Source: Rs1 sp036960485 (GTDB lineage: Bacteria > Pseudomonadota > Gammaproteobacteria > Pseudomonadales > Balneatricaceae). From it: 64,000 nt of DNA. The position numbers were made by a program, and so were the translations under genes. The stretch covers positions 37,311-101,310 of the forward strand of contig JBALXS010000005.1 in assembly GCA_036960485.1 (NCBI GenBank), in the 5' to 3' direction. The notes under the pieces are model-generated. The model worked only from the letters and a program-made list of their open reading frames with translations. It searched no databases and was not told where the DNA came from. Of the stretch, positions 1-8,806 are shown piece by piece (the first letter of the stretch is position 1; each line of letters begins with the position of its first letter).

Positions 1-208
1 CATTTAAAACATGCGCAAATCCAGGTTTACCACCACGTGGCGAGCAATCAAGCATGCCTGATTTAGCACAAGTAGCGATGGTTGCAAAAGGTGACTTGGC
101 AATAAAATTGATTGAATGACGCTCTAAAGCCGCTAGTTGCTTTGCTTTGGCACGCCCTTTGGCATGGCCATAAATTTCTCTGATCTGTGCCTCTGATTCA
201 ATGTACAT
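1..208 (-). CDS. Pyridoxamine 5'-phosphate oxidase (PPOX) family protein, N-terminal part
   Basis: The reverse strand opens a reading frame at 208 that runs off the left edge, so only about 69 N-terminal residues are present. The segment SPRGGKPGFAHVL near its end resembles the flavin-binding strand of PPOX-class split-barrel proteins (the MSMEG_1061 type has a similar D-x-SPRGD-x-PGF motif). AGGAAA lies upstream of two consecutive in-frame ATGs at 211 and 208; the second has the better spacing. Family known to bind FMN or heme-like cofactors; the substrate of this member cannot be told from the fragment. Confidence 0.6.
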   Translation of the reverse strand, partial: MYIESEAQIREIYGHAKGRAKAKQLAALERHSINFIAKSPFATIATCAKSGMLDCSPRGGKPGFAHVLN

Positions 209-325
209 CATTTTCCTGTGTGCTAAGTACTGATAAAAACTACCAGTAGATTCATAAAGGTAAATAGTGTTTTGATGATATCTTAAATTGCGTAAATAAT
301 TAATTTAATTGTATAAAACATTTTA

Positions 326-1621
326 TTAAGCCAAAGGGAATTTCAGCCTCACCATGAGCACTTCACTGTCAAGTAGTTGTGCACTAACCTGAGCACGGTG
401 TTTTTCCATAATTTGAGCAACCAGTGTTAAGCCAATACCAACGCCTCCGGTATGCCGGCTACGACTACCATCTGCTCGAAAAAACGCCTGAAACAACTGT
501 TTAACATCCTGCTGGGATAGCTGTGCTCCGTCGTTTTCTACTTCCAAAAAGCAGTAATTACCTTCAGTATACAGTCTGACTTTAATATGATTTTTGTAAT
601 GTTGTATCGCATTATTCAACAAGTTTGCTATTGATTGACGTAATAAACCTGCATGGCCTTGAATCGTAATTGGCGTTTTGGCTAAAACCAACTGAAAACC
701 TGCATTGCTAGTAAATGGAGCGGCTTTTAAACGTAGAAGCAGCGATAAATCAATGCTCTGCATCATCAATTTTTGATGTTGTAATCGCGATAATTGTAAA
801 ACATCTTCAGCAACTTGATGCAGTTCATCCACATAGCTATCAATATCTTCAAGCCCTTGTCTTAGAGGTTCGCCTTGTTTGCCACGTAACATGTCCAGTG
901 CAAATCGAATTCGTGCAATCGGAGTCCTCAATTCGTGGGGGATGGCGGCTATCATCACTTGCTGCTCTGTGAGAGTGCGGCTTAATTGCTCGGCCATAGT
1001 GTTAAACGCAATGGCCATTTTAGGAATTGCTTTAACTTGTTCAGGCTTGAGTCTTATTTGTACATCACCCTGGAAGCTTTCCATGGCCTGTTCTAAAGCG
1101 CGTATGGGCTTGCTGAAATTATAAAGTAAGTAGCCAATGCCCATGAGCATAGCTAGCAAGATGATTATCAAAGGGCCAATTAAGAGTAATATGACAGCAT
1201 CGTCGCTGCGACCCTGGTAGAGCAATTCGCTATCGCCTTCGGTGTAGCGAATAGACCAAGCTGGATTAGAGGTTTGAAAGTAGACGTAAAAAAGATCTTC
1301 ATCATCTTCCCAGAAAAAACCGCTTTTCCCTGATAGCGTTTGGAATACAATAGATTGGTTGGGTACTTCTGCGCTGGGGATAAGGTGCGTGGTTAGTTCA
1401 AAATGGCTGTTGTAATTAGCCACGTATAATTGCCAGTTAGCGGGCGGTTGAATAGCTAAAGTGGTAGATAATTGTACGTGTTCTAGGGATGATTCCTCTT
1501 GGAAGTCTTGTTGAGAAAACTCATCAAAAGCAGGCTCGATCACCCAATAACCTAGGCTGAGGATTCCCAATATTATAATAGCGAAAATACCGAGCACGGT
1601 TTTGATAAAAAATACGCGCAT
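326..1621 (-). CDS. Sensor histidine kinase, RstB/CpxA-like
   Basis: Inner-membrane sensor kinase of 431 residues. Transmembrane helices at about 7-29 and 143-166 frame a periplasmic sensor loop; a HAMP linker follows (about 167-220). The H-box IPHELRTPIAR places the phospho-accepting histidine at 229. The ATPase domain shows the N-box (SIANLLNNAIQH), EVENDG and GGVGIGLTL. Length and order match RstB-type kinases. The likely partner is the OmpR-type regulator at 2267, which is on the opposite strand with a lipoprotein gene between, instead of in the usual operon. The stimulus is unknown. Start is the first ATG, just before the first membrane helix. Confidence 0.9.
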   Translation of the reverse strand: MRVFFIKTVLGIFAIIILGILSLGYWVIEPAFDEFSQQDFQEESSLEHVQLSTTLAIQPPANWQLYVANYNSHFELTTHLIPSAEVPNQSIVFQTLSGKSGFFWEDDEDLFYVYFQTSNPAWSIRYTEGDSELLYQGRSDDAVILLLIGPLIIILLAMLMGIGYLLYNFSKPIRALEQAMESFQGDVQIRLKPEQVKAIPKMAIAFNTMAEQLSRTLTEQQVMIAAIPHELRTPIARIRFALDMLRGKQGEPLRQGLEDIDSYVDELHQVAEDVLQLSRLQHQKLMMQSIDLSLLLRLKAAPFTSNAGFQLVLAKTPITIQGHAGLLRQSIANLLNNAIQHYKNHIKVRLYTEGNYCFLEVENDGAQLSQQDVKQLFQAFFRADGSRSRHTGGVGIGLTLVAQIMEKHRAQVSAQLLDSEVLMVRLKFPLA

Positions 1622-1651
1622 AAGTTAGCACCAGTACCTTAATGAGTTATG

Positions 1652-1669
1652 TTTAGCTTTAAAGCTAAA
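1652..1669. promoter_or_regulatory. 18-bp perfect palindrome upstream of the kinase gene
   Basis: The sequence TTTAGCTTTAAAGCTAAA is self-complementary across all 18 bases and sits 31 bases upstream of the kinase start, between it and the lipoprotein gene. It could be a dimeric regulator operator or a small hairpin; no T-run follows on the minus strand. Function is inferred from position only. Confidence 0.35.
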
Positions 1670-1756
1670 ATGAATGGCTAAAACACATCTTATAACACAT
1701 CGGGCAAGGTGACAGAGGCAAAATTATACACGCAGTAGGCACTTTACAAATAAGGA

Positions 1757-2134
1757 TCAACCGACGATTTTGTGGCTTCTTCCAGACATGCATTTAATGA
1801 CTATGTTCTTGCGATCAGCACGGGCATCCCAAGCTTTGCCAGCAGCGCCTAAAGTGCCTCCAACAAGCGCTCCCGTTAGAATGTCACCGCCATTGCCACT
1901 AGCGCCAACTAAAGCACCTAATCCCGCACCTAACAAAGCTTCTGTTTTTGTTTCACCGTTTAAATACTCGCGCTGTTCAGCAAGTTGTTTACAAGCGGCT
2001 AGGTCACTATTGAAAGCTGCATTTTTGGGGCCGTCGACGATAGGTGTGTAATCGGATGCGGTGTTGGCACAACCGCTCACAAAAATTATCATTGAGAGGC
2101 TTGTGGCAAATGCTAATTGTGTTTTAGTATACAT
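1757..2134 (-). CDS. Glycine-zipper lipoprotein
   Basis: Predicted 125-residue lipoprotein. The N-terminal signal ends in a lipobox-like VSGC, giving a lipid-modified cysteine at 22. The central part is glycine- and alanine-rich (ALLGAGLGALVGA, then ILTGALVGGTLGAAG), the pattern of glycine-zipper outer-membrane-associated domains. Two later cysteines (48 and 115) may pair in the periplasm. It lies between the kinase (same strand, downstream) and the divergent response regulator, so it may be a target or accessory of this envelope-sensing system; that is inference from position. No specific function is known. Confidence 0.8.
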   Translation of the reverse strand: MYTKTQLAFATSLSMIIFVSGCANTASDYTPIVDGPKNAAFNSDLAACKQLAEQREYLNGETKTEALLGAGLGALVGASGNGGDILTGALVGGTLGAAGKAWDARADRKNIVIKCMSGRSHKIVG

Positions 2135-2232
2135 TTTCTATCCTCAAACATTGGCATGACGGTTTATCCGTATGCCTTGAATACGTAGCATAATAAGCGT
2201 CGATTGCATCAACTTCAGTTGCAAGATAGTCA

Positions 2233-2254
2233 GTAAATGTAAGCAATTGTAAGC
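2233..2254 (+). promoter_or_regulatory. GTAAA/GTAAG direct repeats, probable response-regulator box
   Basis: Three in-phase half-sites occur directly upstream of the response regulator: GTAAA at 2233, GTAAG at 2239 and GTAAG at 2249. The last two are the core of a 10-bp direct repeat (TGTAAGC twice). OmpR-family regulators such as CpxR bind GTAAA-N5-GTAAA-type repeats, so autoregulation is a reasonable inference. The last repeat ends 12 bases before the ATG. Confidence 0.4.
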
Positions 2255-2266
2255 GCGGGAATAACC

Positions 2267-2935
2267 ATGAATGTGAAAAAAATTCTCTTAGTGGAAGACG
2301 ATGTACCTTTAGCAAAAATGATTGAAGAATTTCTTCAGCAGGAAGGTTACCAAGTATATTTATGCCATGATGGCAATCTTGCTTGTGGCGCGCTTGATCA
2401 GCATCATTTCGATTTAGCCGTGTTAGACCTTATGCTACCTGGACGAGATGGTTTAGACATTTGCCGGTATTTACGCAAAACCAGCGATATGCCAGTGTTA
2501 ATGCTTACCGCTAAAGATGATGATATGGTCGCTACTGCTTCGCTGCAGTTAGGAGTTGATAACTATTTACAAAAACCGGTGCGGCCACATTTACTACTTG
2601 CGCACATAGAAGCGTTATTGCGCCGTAGTTATTCACCTAATCTGCCGATACAAGATATTAGAATAAACTCAGGTAGTTACAGCGCTAGTTTAAAAGGGCA
2701 AGCTTTAGATTTAACCAGCGGAGAATACGAGTTGTTGGCGTACCTGGTTAGCCGTGCGGGTGGTATTATTACGCGCGATGAGTTGTACTTGGAAATTCGC
2801 GGCTTTGCGTTTGATGGTCTTGATCGCTCTATCGACTTGCGTATCTCAACACTACGTAAAAAGCTTAAAGACGATCGGCCCCCTTATCGCTACATCAAAA
2901 CAGTGCGCAGTATTGGCTATTTAATGGCGCTTTAA
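2267..2935 (+). CDS. OmpR-family response regulator, RstA-like
   Basis: A 222-residue DNA-binding response regulator. The receiver domain has the acidic pair at D11-D12, the phospho-acceptor Asp at 54 (LAVLDLMLPGRDG) and the conserved Lys at 103 (LQKPVRP). The C-terminal half (about 125-222) is a winged-helix Trans_reg_C domain ending in RYIKTVRSIGYLM. It is transcribed away from the lipoprotein and kinase genes. Direct repeats just upstream fit binding by its own product. Gene-regulatory targets cannot be read from the window beyond the likely control of its own region. Confidence 0.92.
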   Translation: MNVKKILLVEDDVPLAKMIEEFLQQEGYQVYLCHDGNLACGALDQHHFDLAVLDLMLPGRDGLDICRYLRKTSDMPVLMLTAKDDDMVATASLQLGVDNYLQKPVRPHLLLAHIEALLRRSYSPNLPIQDIRINSGSYSASLKGQALDLTSGEYELLAYLVSRAGGIITRDELYLEIRGFAFDGLDRSIDLRISTLRKKLKDDRPPYRYIKTVRSIGYLMAL

Positions 2936-3459
2936 ACTCTTCAACTACTTCCCTAATCGTAATGCTTAGTTACAAACCCAGCGCCGTTTTCGCCTGCGCA
3001 AGGCAAGATGATAATAATGTGATTATCGTTGTTGGATTTTTGCATGCTTGTGCAAATAGCTACAGCCCCTGCCATCATACAAACAGCCAACTCAACTGCT
3101 GCTGTAGTGCAGTGCCACTGCGAGAATTGCCGGCGATCACAAGGCAGTGATTACAGTAGCTGGATAGCAGTGACTAACGGGTAAGTACCACAGATAAAAA
3201 ATGAGCGGCATAGTACGCAGTTCTCTTTAATCAATTCTCCACTCAGTCATTTTGCAAGTACTGCGACATAAGCTAGAAAAACAGTTTTATGGTCAGTGTC
3301 ACGGCTGATCAGCCTCACTTTTGCAATAAATTTTCAAGCGATACAGCATAAGCAAAACACATAGATGAATAAATTAAAACTGACGCCTAACAAAGAGTCA
3401 TTTGTGATTATGATGTAGCTAAACCACTATACTGCAAATGAAATTTTCTTGGAGTATAT
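2936..3459. other. Intergenic region without a convincing gene
   Basis: About 520 bases between the response regulator and the azoreductase. Short open frames here lack a ribosome binding site and protein-like composition. A TATACT at 3428-3433 is a plausible -10 element for the azoreductase gene, but no good -35 element at normal spacing is visible. Confidence 0.4.
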
Positions 3460-4128
3460 ATGCCTAACATCTTACATATCGATAGCAGTGCGCGTTCTGC
3501 ACGCTTAGAAGGTCACAGTTCTATTTCGAAAACACTTGCCGCTAGCTTTATTACAGTTTGGCAAGAGAACCGTCTAGAGGATGAAATTGAATACCGAGAC
3601 CTTAGTATAAATCCTCCTGCGTTTGTTTCTGAAGACTGGATCGCAGCCGTTTTTAAAGAAACTTCACAATTAACAGCTGCAGATAAAGCATTGATTGCAC
3701 CTTCTGATACATTGATCGGTGAAATTGAGCGCGCTGATATTATTTTAATGTCAGCCCCTATGTATAACTACGGCATGCCTGGAGTGTTAAAAGCGTGGTT
3801 TGACCAAATTATTCGTATCAATAAAACTTTTAGTTTTGATCTTGCCAGAGGCGACCAACCGTTAGAGCCGATACTGTCAGGTAAAGTCATGGTGTTGGTG
3901 ACATCAAGCGGAGAGGCAAATTTTCAAGCTGGAGAGATACGCGCGCACGAAGATCATTTAACTAGTCATATCAAGCTGCTAAGCCCTTATCTAGGGGTTG
4001 ATGAATTTATTAGCATTTATAGTGAGTTCCAGGAGTTTTCCGATCAACGTCATCGCGATTCTCTCGACAAGGCTGAGCAAAAAATACGCGCTACAGCGTT
4101 GCAACTTATTGAACGCTATAAAAAGTAA
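3460..4128 (+). CDS. azoR: FMN-dependent NADH-azoreductase
   Basis: A 222-residue flavodoxin-fold quinone/azo reductase that uses NAD(P)H and FMN in the cytoplasm. Family signs are the N-terminal HIDSSAR phosphate-binding segment, the PMYNYGMPGVLKAWFDQI block around residues 105-123 and VLVTSSGE. Length is close to the usual 200 residues, with a small insertion near 60-75. TTGGAG lies five bases before the ATG. Its stop overlaps the start of the deaminase by one base (TAATG), so the two are translationally coupled. Known family substrates are quinones and azo dyes; the physiological one here is unknown. Confidence 0.88.
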   Translation: MPNILHIDSSARSARLEGHSSISKTLAASFITVWQENRLEDEIEYRDLSINPPAFVSEDWIAAVFKETSQLTAADKALIAPSDTLIGEIERADIILMSAPMYNYGMPGVLKAWFDQIIRINKTFSFDLARGDQPLEPILSGKVMVLVTSSGEANFQAGEIRAHEDHLTSHIKLLSPYLGVDEFISIYSEFQEFSDQRHRDSLDKAEQKIRATALQLIERYKK

Positions 4129-4610
4129 TGGTTAAATTTTTACCTGAGCCACTGCGATCATCGCTTATTGATAAGCTTATCGACATTGCAGTACAACATA
4201 TTGAAACAGGCGGCATCCCTTTTGCCGCTATTGTTGTTGACGCACAAGGTAATGTGTTGGGTGAGGGGGTTAATCAAGTCAAACTGATGCGAGATCCTCT
4301 CGCCCATGCAGAAATTGTCGCTATTCGCGCAGCTAGTAAAAACTACGATTTAAAACACACTCCAGCAGTTAGCATGATAGCGACAGGTGAGCCTTGCGGG
4401 GTTTGCTATCTTGCTGCAAGTTGGGCGGGTGTAGATCAAGTAATCTATCTAGCAGATCGTCACAGCGCGGCTAAAATGGGCTTCGATTATCGCTGGACCT
4501 ACGATTTAATTAATGAAAAAAACCTAAACGAGCACCTATACTGCTGCTGTAACAAGGAGAAGGGAAAAAGAGATCCTTTTCAGATATGGCAAAACAACGC
4601 TGTTATTTAG
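4128..4610 (+). CDS. Cytidine/guanine deaminase-family nucleobase deaminase
   Basis: A 160-residue zinc deaminase of the cytidine and deoxycytidylate deaminase superfamily. The zinc site is complete: HAEIVAIR (His and catalytic Glu) and PCGVC further on. The rest resembles bacterial guanine deaminases, which are about this size, more than TadA, but nucleobase specificity cannot be settled by eye. The C-terminal tail YCCCNKEKGK carries three consecutive cysteines, an odd feature. It overlaps azoR by one base and is followed by a LysR gene; the neighbouring importer suggests use of a nitrogenous compound, which is inference. Confidence 0.82.
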   Translation: MVKFLPEPLRSSLIDKLIDIAVQHIETGGIPFAAIVVDAQGNVLGEGVNQVKLMRDPLAHAEIVAIRAASKNYDLKHTPAVSMIATGEPCGVCYLAASWAGVDQVIYLADRHSAAKMGFDYRWTYDLINEKNLNEHLYCCCNKEKGKRDPFQIWQNNAVI

Positions 4611-4701
4611 CATTCCAATTTTGGCTCTTTTAGTGTTAAATAAACATCAGTCCCCCGCATTTCTATTGATAAAAGCGATCATTCCACAAGGGCCAACCTA
4701 T

Positions 4702-5649
4702 ATGGCACGTGCACAACTTCCGTCACTTAATTCTTTACGCGCCTTTGAAGTGGCCGCTCGGCATATGAGCTTTAAATTAGCCGCGGATGAATTATGTGTT
4801 ACGCCCACCGCCATTAGCCACCGTATTAAAACGTTGGAAGATTGGTTAGGTATCAAATTATTTAATCGTCTAACGCGTGCTTTAGAGCTCACCAAAGAAG
4901 GCGAAAAATATGCACGAAGAGTGAATGAAGCTTTTATATTGTTAATTGAAGCTTCAGATGATTTGCGTAACCACAACGATGAAGAAGACTTGGTTATCTC
5001 TACTACTATGTCTTTCGCATCTAACTGGCTGGCAACTCGCTTACTTGAGTTTCAAACAGAGCACGATCAGGCGAAAATAAAAATCACTGCACAAGATGGC
5101 ATTACTGACCTTAATCGCTCTAACATCGACATAGCGATACGTTTTGGTGCAGGAAAGTATGATGGACTGTTCGTTAAAGAGCTGTTTACTGATTATGTTA
5201 CACCAGTGTGCTCTGCAGAGCTCGCTGCTACCTTAAAAACTCCCCAAGACCTATTAAAATTAGCGCTTATTGATTATCAATGGGCTGATTATAGTGCACA
5301 AGACCCCAGTTGGGATAAATGGTTTCAAGCAGCGCAAGTCAGCTATGAACACCCGCAAAACGTCCCCGTATTCAGTGACGAACATATGGTGCTTTCGTTA
5401 GCAAAAGCTGGCAAAGGGGTTGCATTAATTGGGATGACAGCCGCAGCTGACAGTATCCGCAATGGCGAGTTAGTTCGGCCGTTTCCATTAGCCTTGAAAA
5501 ACCATACGCATTATTTCACCTGCTTGCCTACATTGATGAATAGGCCTAAAGTAAAAATTTTTTATGAATGGATTTGTGAAGAAGCAAATAGATTTGAAAA
5601 CTTTATAAATAATGATGAAAGAGTGATGGTTAGCAGCTCGAAAAAGTAA
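4702..5649 (+). CDS. LysR-family regulator, GcvA type (copy 1)
   Basis: A LysR regulator of about 315 residues: winged helix-turn-helix at the N-terminus (LNSLRAFEVAARHMSFKLAA... TPTAISHRIKTLE) and a periplasmic-binding-like effector domain. I start it at the ATG at 4702, where the GcvA-type N-terminus begins; an upstream TTG at 4621 would add 27 unconserved residues. It is closely similar through most of its length to the LysR at 11528. It precedes the ABC importer genes on the same strand, with a palindromic element between, so it may control them. Confidence 0.88.
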   Translation: MARAQLPSLNSLRAFEVAARHMSFKLAADELCVTPTAISHRIKTLEDWLGIKLFNRLTRALELTKEGEKYARRVNEAFILLIEASDDLRNHNDEEDLVISTTMSFASNWLATRLLEFQTEHDQAKIKITAQDGITDLNRSNIDIAIRFGAGKYDGLFVKELFTDYVTPVCSAELAATLKTPQDLLKLALIDYQWADYSAQDPSWDKWFQAAQVSYEHPQNVPVFSDEHMVLSLAKAGKGVALIGMTAAADSIRNGELVRPFPLALKNHTHYFTCLPTLMNRPKVKIFYEWICEEANRFENFINNDERVMVSSSKK

Positions 5650-5678
5650 TAAAACTTTTATATATCAACTAATAACAA

Positions 5679-5843
5679 CTAGTGCCCATCCAGAAACGAA
5701 TGCCTACTACGCACGCCTCACTGACACAATCTACTCACCACTAGATAGAGTTGTTTGGAATAACCAAACGCCCCTATCTAGTGGTACGTATCTTGAATCA
5801 TTGAGTCGCTCTCGCTACGGCTCTGTTTCTGGATGGACACTAG
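5679..5843. repeat. Nested palindromic intergenic element (larger copy)
   Basis: The outer arms at 5679-5697 and 5825-5843 are inverted repeats matching at 18 of 19 positions (CTAGTGCCCATCCAGAAAC). Inside them, 5738-5748 and 5774-5784 form an 11-bp perfect stem (CCACTAGATAG), extended by GTTTGG/CCAAAC around a five-base loop. It lies between the LysR gene and the ABC importer. A shorter relative using the same TAGTG-CCATCCAG arm is at 9985-10028, after the importer. No open frame is inside. It looks like a REP- or MITE-type mobile palindrome. Confidence 0.65.
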
Positions 5844-5960
5844 CTAGATGAGAAAATCACGCATCTAGTTGAGATTTTATCGATTGTGAGATTTTTTCTT
5901 CTTTAATATAGTTATTTGGTTCCCCTCCTCAAAAAAAGTAAAAGAAAAAGGGCCAAAATA

Positions 5961-7076
5961 ATGTCATTAAAAGAAGATCTAACCCGCAGGAAGTTTATCA
6001 AGTACGGCGCTATTGCAGCCGGTACTTTAGCAATGCCATCCCTGGCGCTAAGTAAAACACCTACCGAGCTAACGATGCTTTCTTGGTACGGCCAAGCAGA
6101 GCCTGATGCAGTGCAAGAATTTGAAGCATTGCATAATGTGAAGATAAAACAAAAGTATTATGTAGGCGGCGAGCAAATGCTGGCGTTGCTGGCGCAATCA
6201 CCTCCTGGTACTTACGACTTAATTCACGCAGATGCAGAGTATGTGCAGCAACTGCGCAGAGCGGGCTTCTTAGAAAAGCTCGATGCGCAAGATTATTCTT
6301 TTGATGACTATTTCCCTGAGTTTCAAAATTTCCCATTACACTGGCATGAAAATGAGCTCTACGCAGTGTTATCGCGTTTCGGATTTTTAGGTATTTCGCA
6401 CAATTTAGATGCAGTATCAGTTAAAGAAGCTTCAACTTATAAGGTTTTATGGGATGAGCGCTTGAAAAATAAAGTCGGTCATTTTGATTGGCATCTGCCA
6501 AACTTAGGCGCCCTCAGTTTGCATAATGGCAATGCAGCTCCGTTTGATTTAGACGAGCAAGCATGGCAAGCATTGCAAGCTAAAGCGATTAGCTTAAAGC
6601 CACAAATACGAGGATTTTATGATTATGGTGGCATTCTTTCTTCACTGAAAAGCGGTGAAGTGACCGTGATGCCAGGTATCGGAGAGTGGATCACTGGTGT
6701 ACTGCGTCGAGATGGCGCCAATGTAGTCACCACCATACCTGAAGAGGGTGGTTTGCAATTCACAGAGTCATTCTCTATCGGTAAAGGTTCTGAAAAAGCA
6801 GAACTCGCTAGAAAATTCATACAGTATATCTCTAGCCCTGCAGGCCAGTTCAAGCAAGCCACTTTGAATGTTTTCCCAGCCATTATACCGAGCAAGAAAG
6901 GCTGGCAAAAAATGGTCGATGAGAGACCAGAAGATGCCAAGCACTTAGGCATCAGCTTTAAGCCTGGAAGCTCTATGGATATGATTCGCGAAGGGCGCAT
7001 TCATATTAGACAGCTGCCGAAACAGCAAAGTCTTGAAGATTGGAATGATTTTTGGTCTGAGTATAAAAGTAGCTAG
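5961..7076 (+). CDS. Polyamine-type ABC transporter substrate-binding protein with Tat signal
   Basis: Periplasmic binding protein of 371 residues, PotD/family 1 type. The ATG at 5961 gives a twin-arginine signal (TRRKFIKYG then an Ala/Leu-rich stretch ending at about residue 31); the alternative TTG at 5916 would add a basic extension. The mature part starts TELTMLSWYG and has the usual bilobed pattern, including GGIL and PGIGEW segments. It is the first gene of an importer: binding protein, two permeases, ATPase. The ligand is unknown; PotD-like proteins take polyamines and other small cations or organic acids. Confidence 0.85.
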   Translation: MSLKEDLTRRKFIKYGAIAAGTLAMPSLALSKTPTELTMLSWYGQAEPDAVQEFEALHNVKIKQKYYVGGEQMLALLAQSPPGTYDLIHADAEYVQQLRRAGFLEKLDAQDYSFDDYFPEFQNFPLHWHENELYAVLSRFGFLGISHNLDAVSVKEASTYKVLWDERLKNKVGHFDWHLPNLGALSLHNGNAAPFDLDEQAWQALQAKAISLKPQIRGFYDYGGILSSLKSGEVTVMPGIGEWITGVLRRDGANVVTTIPEEGGLQFTESFSIGKGSEKAELARKFIQYISSPAGQFKQATLNVFPAIIPSKKGWQKMVDERPEDAKHLGISFKPGSSMDMIREGRIHIRQLPKQQSLEDWNDFWSEYKSS

Positions 7077-7089
7077 ATCAATAGATCGC

Positions 7090-7107
7090 TAGCGGGGCAA
7101 CCCGCTA
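7090..7107 (+). terminator. Short GC hairpin after the binding-protein gene
   Basis: TAGCGGG and CCCGCTA form a 7-bp stem around GCAA, 14 bases after the stop codon. The following sequence (TCTTAAGC) has no good U-run. It fits an mRNA-stabilising or partial-attenuation hairpin, common between binding-protein and permease genes, better than a full terminator. Confidence 0.45.
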
Positions 7108-7140
7108 TCTTAAGCTTATTAACTGTATCGGTAAATTGTT

Positions 7141-8001
7141 ATGAATTTTCTTACGCGTAAAGCTCTCTACTCACGCGCACTGTATGGTGGTATTTGGGCT
7201 GCACCTTTACCTATCTGGCTGACAGTGTTTTTTCTTGGCCCTATCATTTTATTAGTATTGCTAAGTTTCTGGAATGTGAAAAGCTTTGTGCTTACCCCTG
7301 ATTTCCAGTTTGGTAATTGGGTTAAAATACTCAGTGCAAATTATTTTTGGATCTCTTATTTTAGAACCATTGCCTTTGCATCAGCGGCCGCGATTATTGT
7401 CACGCTGGTGGCGTTACCTTGCTCTTTAGCCATTAGCTTTTTCTTTTCTGATAAAGGACGCATTACCTTACTTTCGCTGTTCGTTATTCCCTTTTTCACC
7501 AGCTATCTAGTGAGAATTTACTCTTGGCAAATCTACCTCACTGAGAATGGCATTATCAGTCAGCTGTTAGGTTTTTTTACGATTCCTTTCGATAGTTTAT
7601 TAAACACTCCGTTCGCACTGATTTTAGGGTTTGTAACACTCACTTTTCCAATCGTTATCGTCATCCAATCAATCTCTATGTTGTCGATTGATAAAACTTT
7701 AATAGATGCTGCATATAACTTAGGTTGCAACTCAAGACGTGTTTTCCATGTGGTTGTGCTACCTGCCGCAAAGCCTGGCATTGTGATCGGCGCATTGTTC
7801 GCCTTTATCTTTTGCTTTGGTGATTTTGTAACACCCACTTATCTAGGCGGAGGCAAATATACCACACTATCAATCTTGATCGCCGACACGGTTAAGTCAG
7901 GCCAACAGTGGCCGCGTGCTGCCGTTATCGCCATCATGATGATATTCACATTACTGCTTGTTGCTTTGAGCAGCATCGCATTTGCCTATCGGAAGAAATA
8001 A
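7141..8001 (+). CDS. ABC transporter permease, PotB type
   Basis: Inner-membrane permease of 286 residues with about six hydrophobic segments. The cytoplasmic coupling motif appears as DAAYNLGCNSRRVFHVVVLPAA, matching the EAA-x3-G-x9-I-x-LP consensus. First permease of the polyamine-type importer; its stop is two bases before the next start, so the genes form one transcript. Substrate is not deducible from sequence. Confidence 0.88.
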   Translation: MNFLTRKALYSRALYGGIWAAPLPIWLTVFFLGPIILLVLLSFWNVKSFVLTPDFQFGNWVKILSANYFWISYFRTIAFASAAAIIVTLVALPCSLAISFFFSDKGRITLLSLFVIPFFTSYLVRIYSWQIYLTENGIISQLLGFFTIPFDSLLNTPFALILGFVTLTFPIVIVIQSISMLSIDKTLIDAAYNLGCNSRRVFHVVVLPAAKPGIVIGALFAFIFCFGDFVTPTYLGGGKYTTLSILIADTVKSGQQWPRAAVIAIMMIFTLLLVALSSIAFAYRKK

Positions 8002-8003
8002 CC

Positions 8004-8795
8004 ATGAGAGTTTCTAAAAATACCCGATTAATGTTCAAAGCTTATTGCGTATGTATCGTGTTGTTTCTCTACGCGCCGATTATTACCAATTTTGTTTTTT
8101 CTTTCAATTCAGATCGATTCCCAACATTGCCTTTAGGTAGCTTTACTTGGCAGTGGTATCACTTAGCCTTTGCTGACGAGCTATTGCATGAAGCATTTGG
8201 CAATACCTTATTGATAGGTTTAATCAGTGCGCCAATCGCAACATTTTTAGGTTTTGCAGCGGCGTATGCAGATTATCGCTTTAACTTTTTAGGTAAAAAA
8301 ATACTGCTAGTGTTCGCTTTATTACCCCCTTTGGTGCCGCTAGTGGTGGTGGGTTTAGCGATGTTAGCCTATTTATCTCGACTTGGAATGTCAGGCACAG
8401 TAGAGGCAATTATTGTCAGTCATATAGTGCTTGCAGCGCCTTTCGCTATGGCCGTTATACGCTTGCGCTTTGAGCAGATTGACAGCAATTTAGAATACGC
8501 AGCACAAAATTTGGGCGCCAGTAACTGGCGTGCCTTTTATGAAGTAGTTATTCCATCGACTAAAACAGCTGTGTTCGCCGCTTTCTTGCTTTGTTTCGCC
8601 GTTTCCTTTGATGAGTACGCAGTGAGTTGGTTCGTTGGTGGATTACACGAGACGACTTCAGTGAGAATTCTCAGCTTCTTACAAAGTGCGGTAAGCCCAC
8701 GCATTAACGCGATTGGATCAGTGACTTTTATCGTATCGATTACCTTAATACTCAGTGCTCAAATCTTATTAATGAAACGTACAAAAAGTATATAG
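8004..8795 (+). CDS. ABC transporter permease, PotC type
   Basis: Second permease, 263 residues from the ATG at 8004 (an upstream in-frame start would lie inside the previous gene). Six predicted membrane helices; the coupling loop reads YAAQNLGASNWRAFYEVVIP. It begins two bases after the first permease ends, and GGAAGAAATAACC supplies the ribosome binding site inside that gene. Forms the heterodimeric channel with the PotB-type partner. Confidence 0.88.
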   Translation: MRVSKNTRLMFKAYCVCIVLFLYAPIITNFVFSFNSDRFPTLPLGSFTWQWYHLAFADELLHEAFGNTLLIGLISAPIATFLGFAAAYADYRFNFLGKKILLVFALLPPLVPLVVVGLAMLAYLSRLGMSGTVEAIIVSHIVLAAPFAMAVIRLRFEQIDSNLEYAAQNLGASNWRAFYEVVIPSTKTAVFAAFLLCFAVSFDEYAVSWFVGGLHETTSVRILSFLQSAVSPRINAIGSVTFIVSITLILSAQILLMKRTKSI

Positions 8796-8806
8796 AGAGA
8801 AAAAAG

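Noticed and set aside
715..1124. Open frames opposite the histidine kinase
   Set aside because: They run antisense to a clear kinase with complete motifs.
2962..3150. 62-codon open frame after the response regulator
   Set aside because: Cysteine-rich odd composition, no ribosome binding site, no family; treated as chance.
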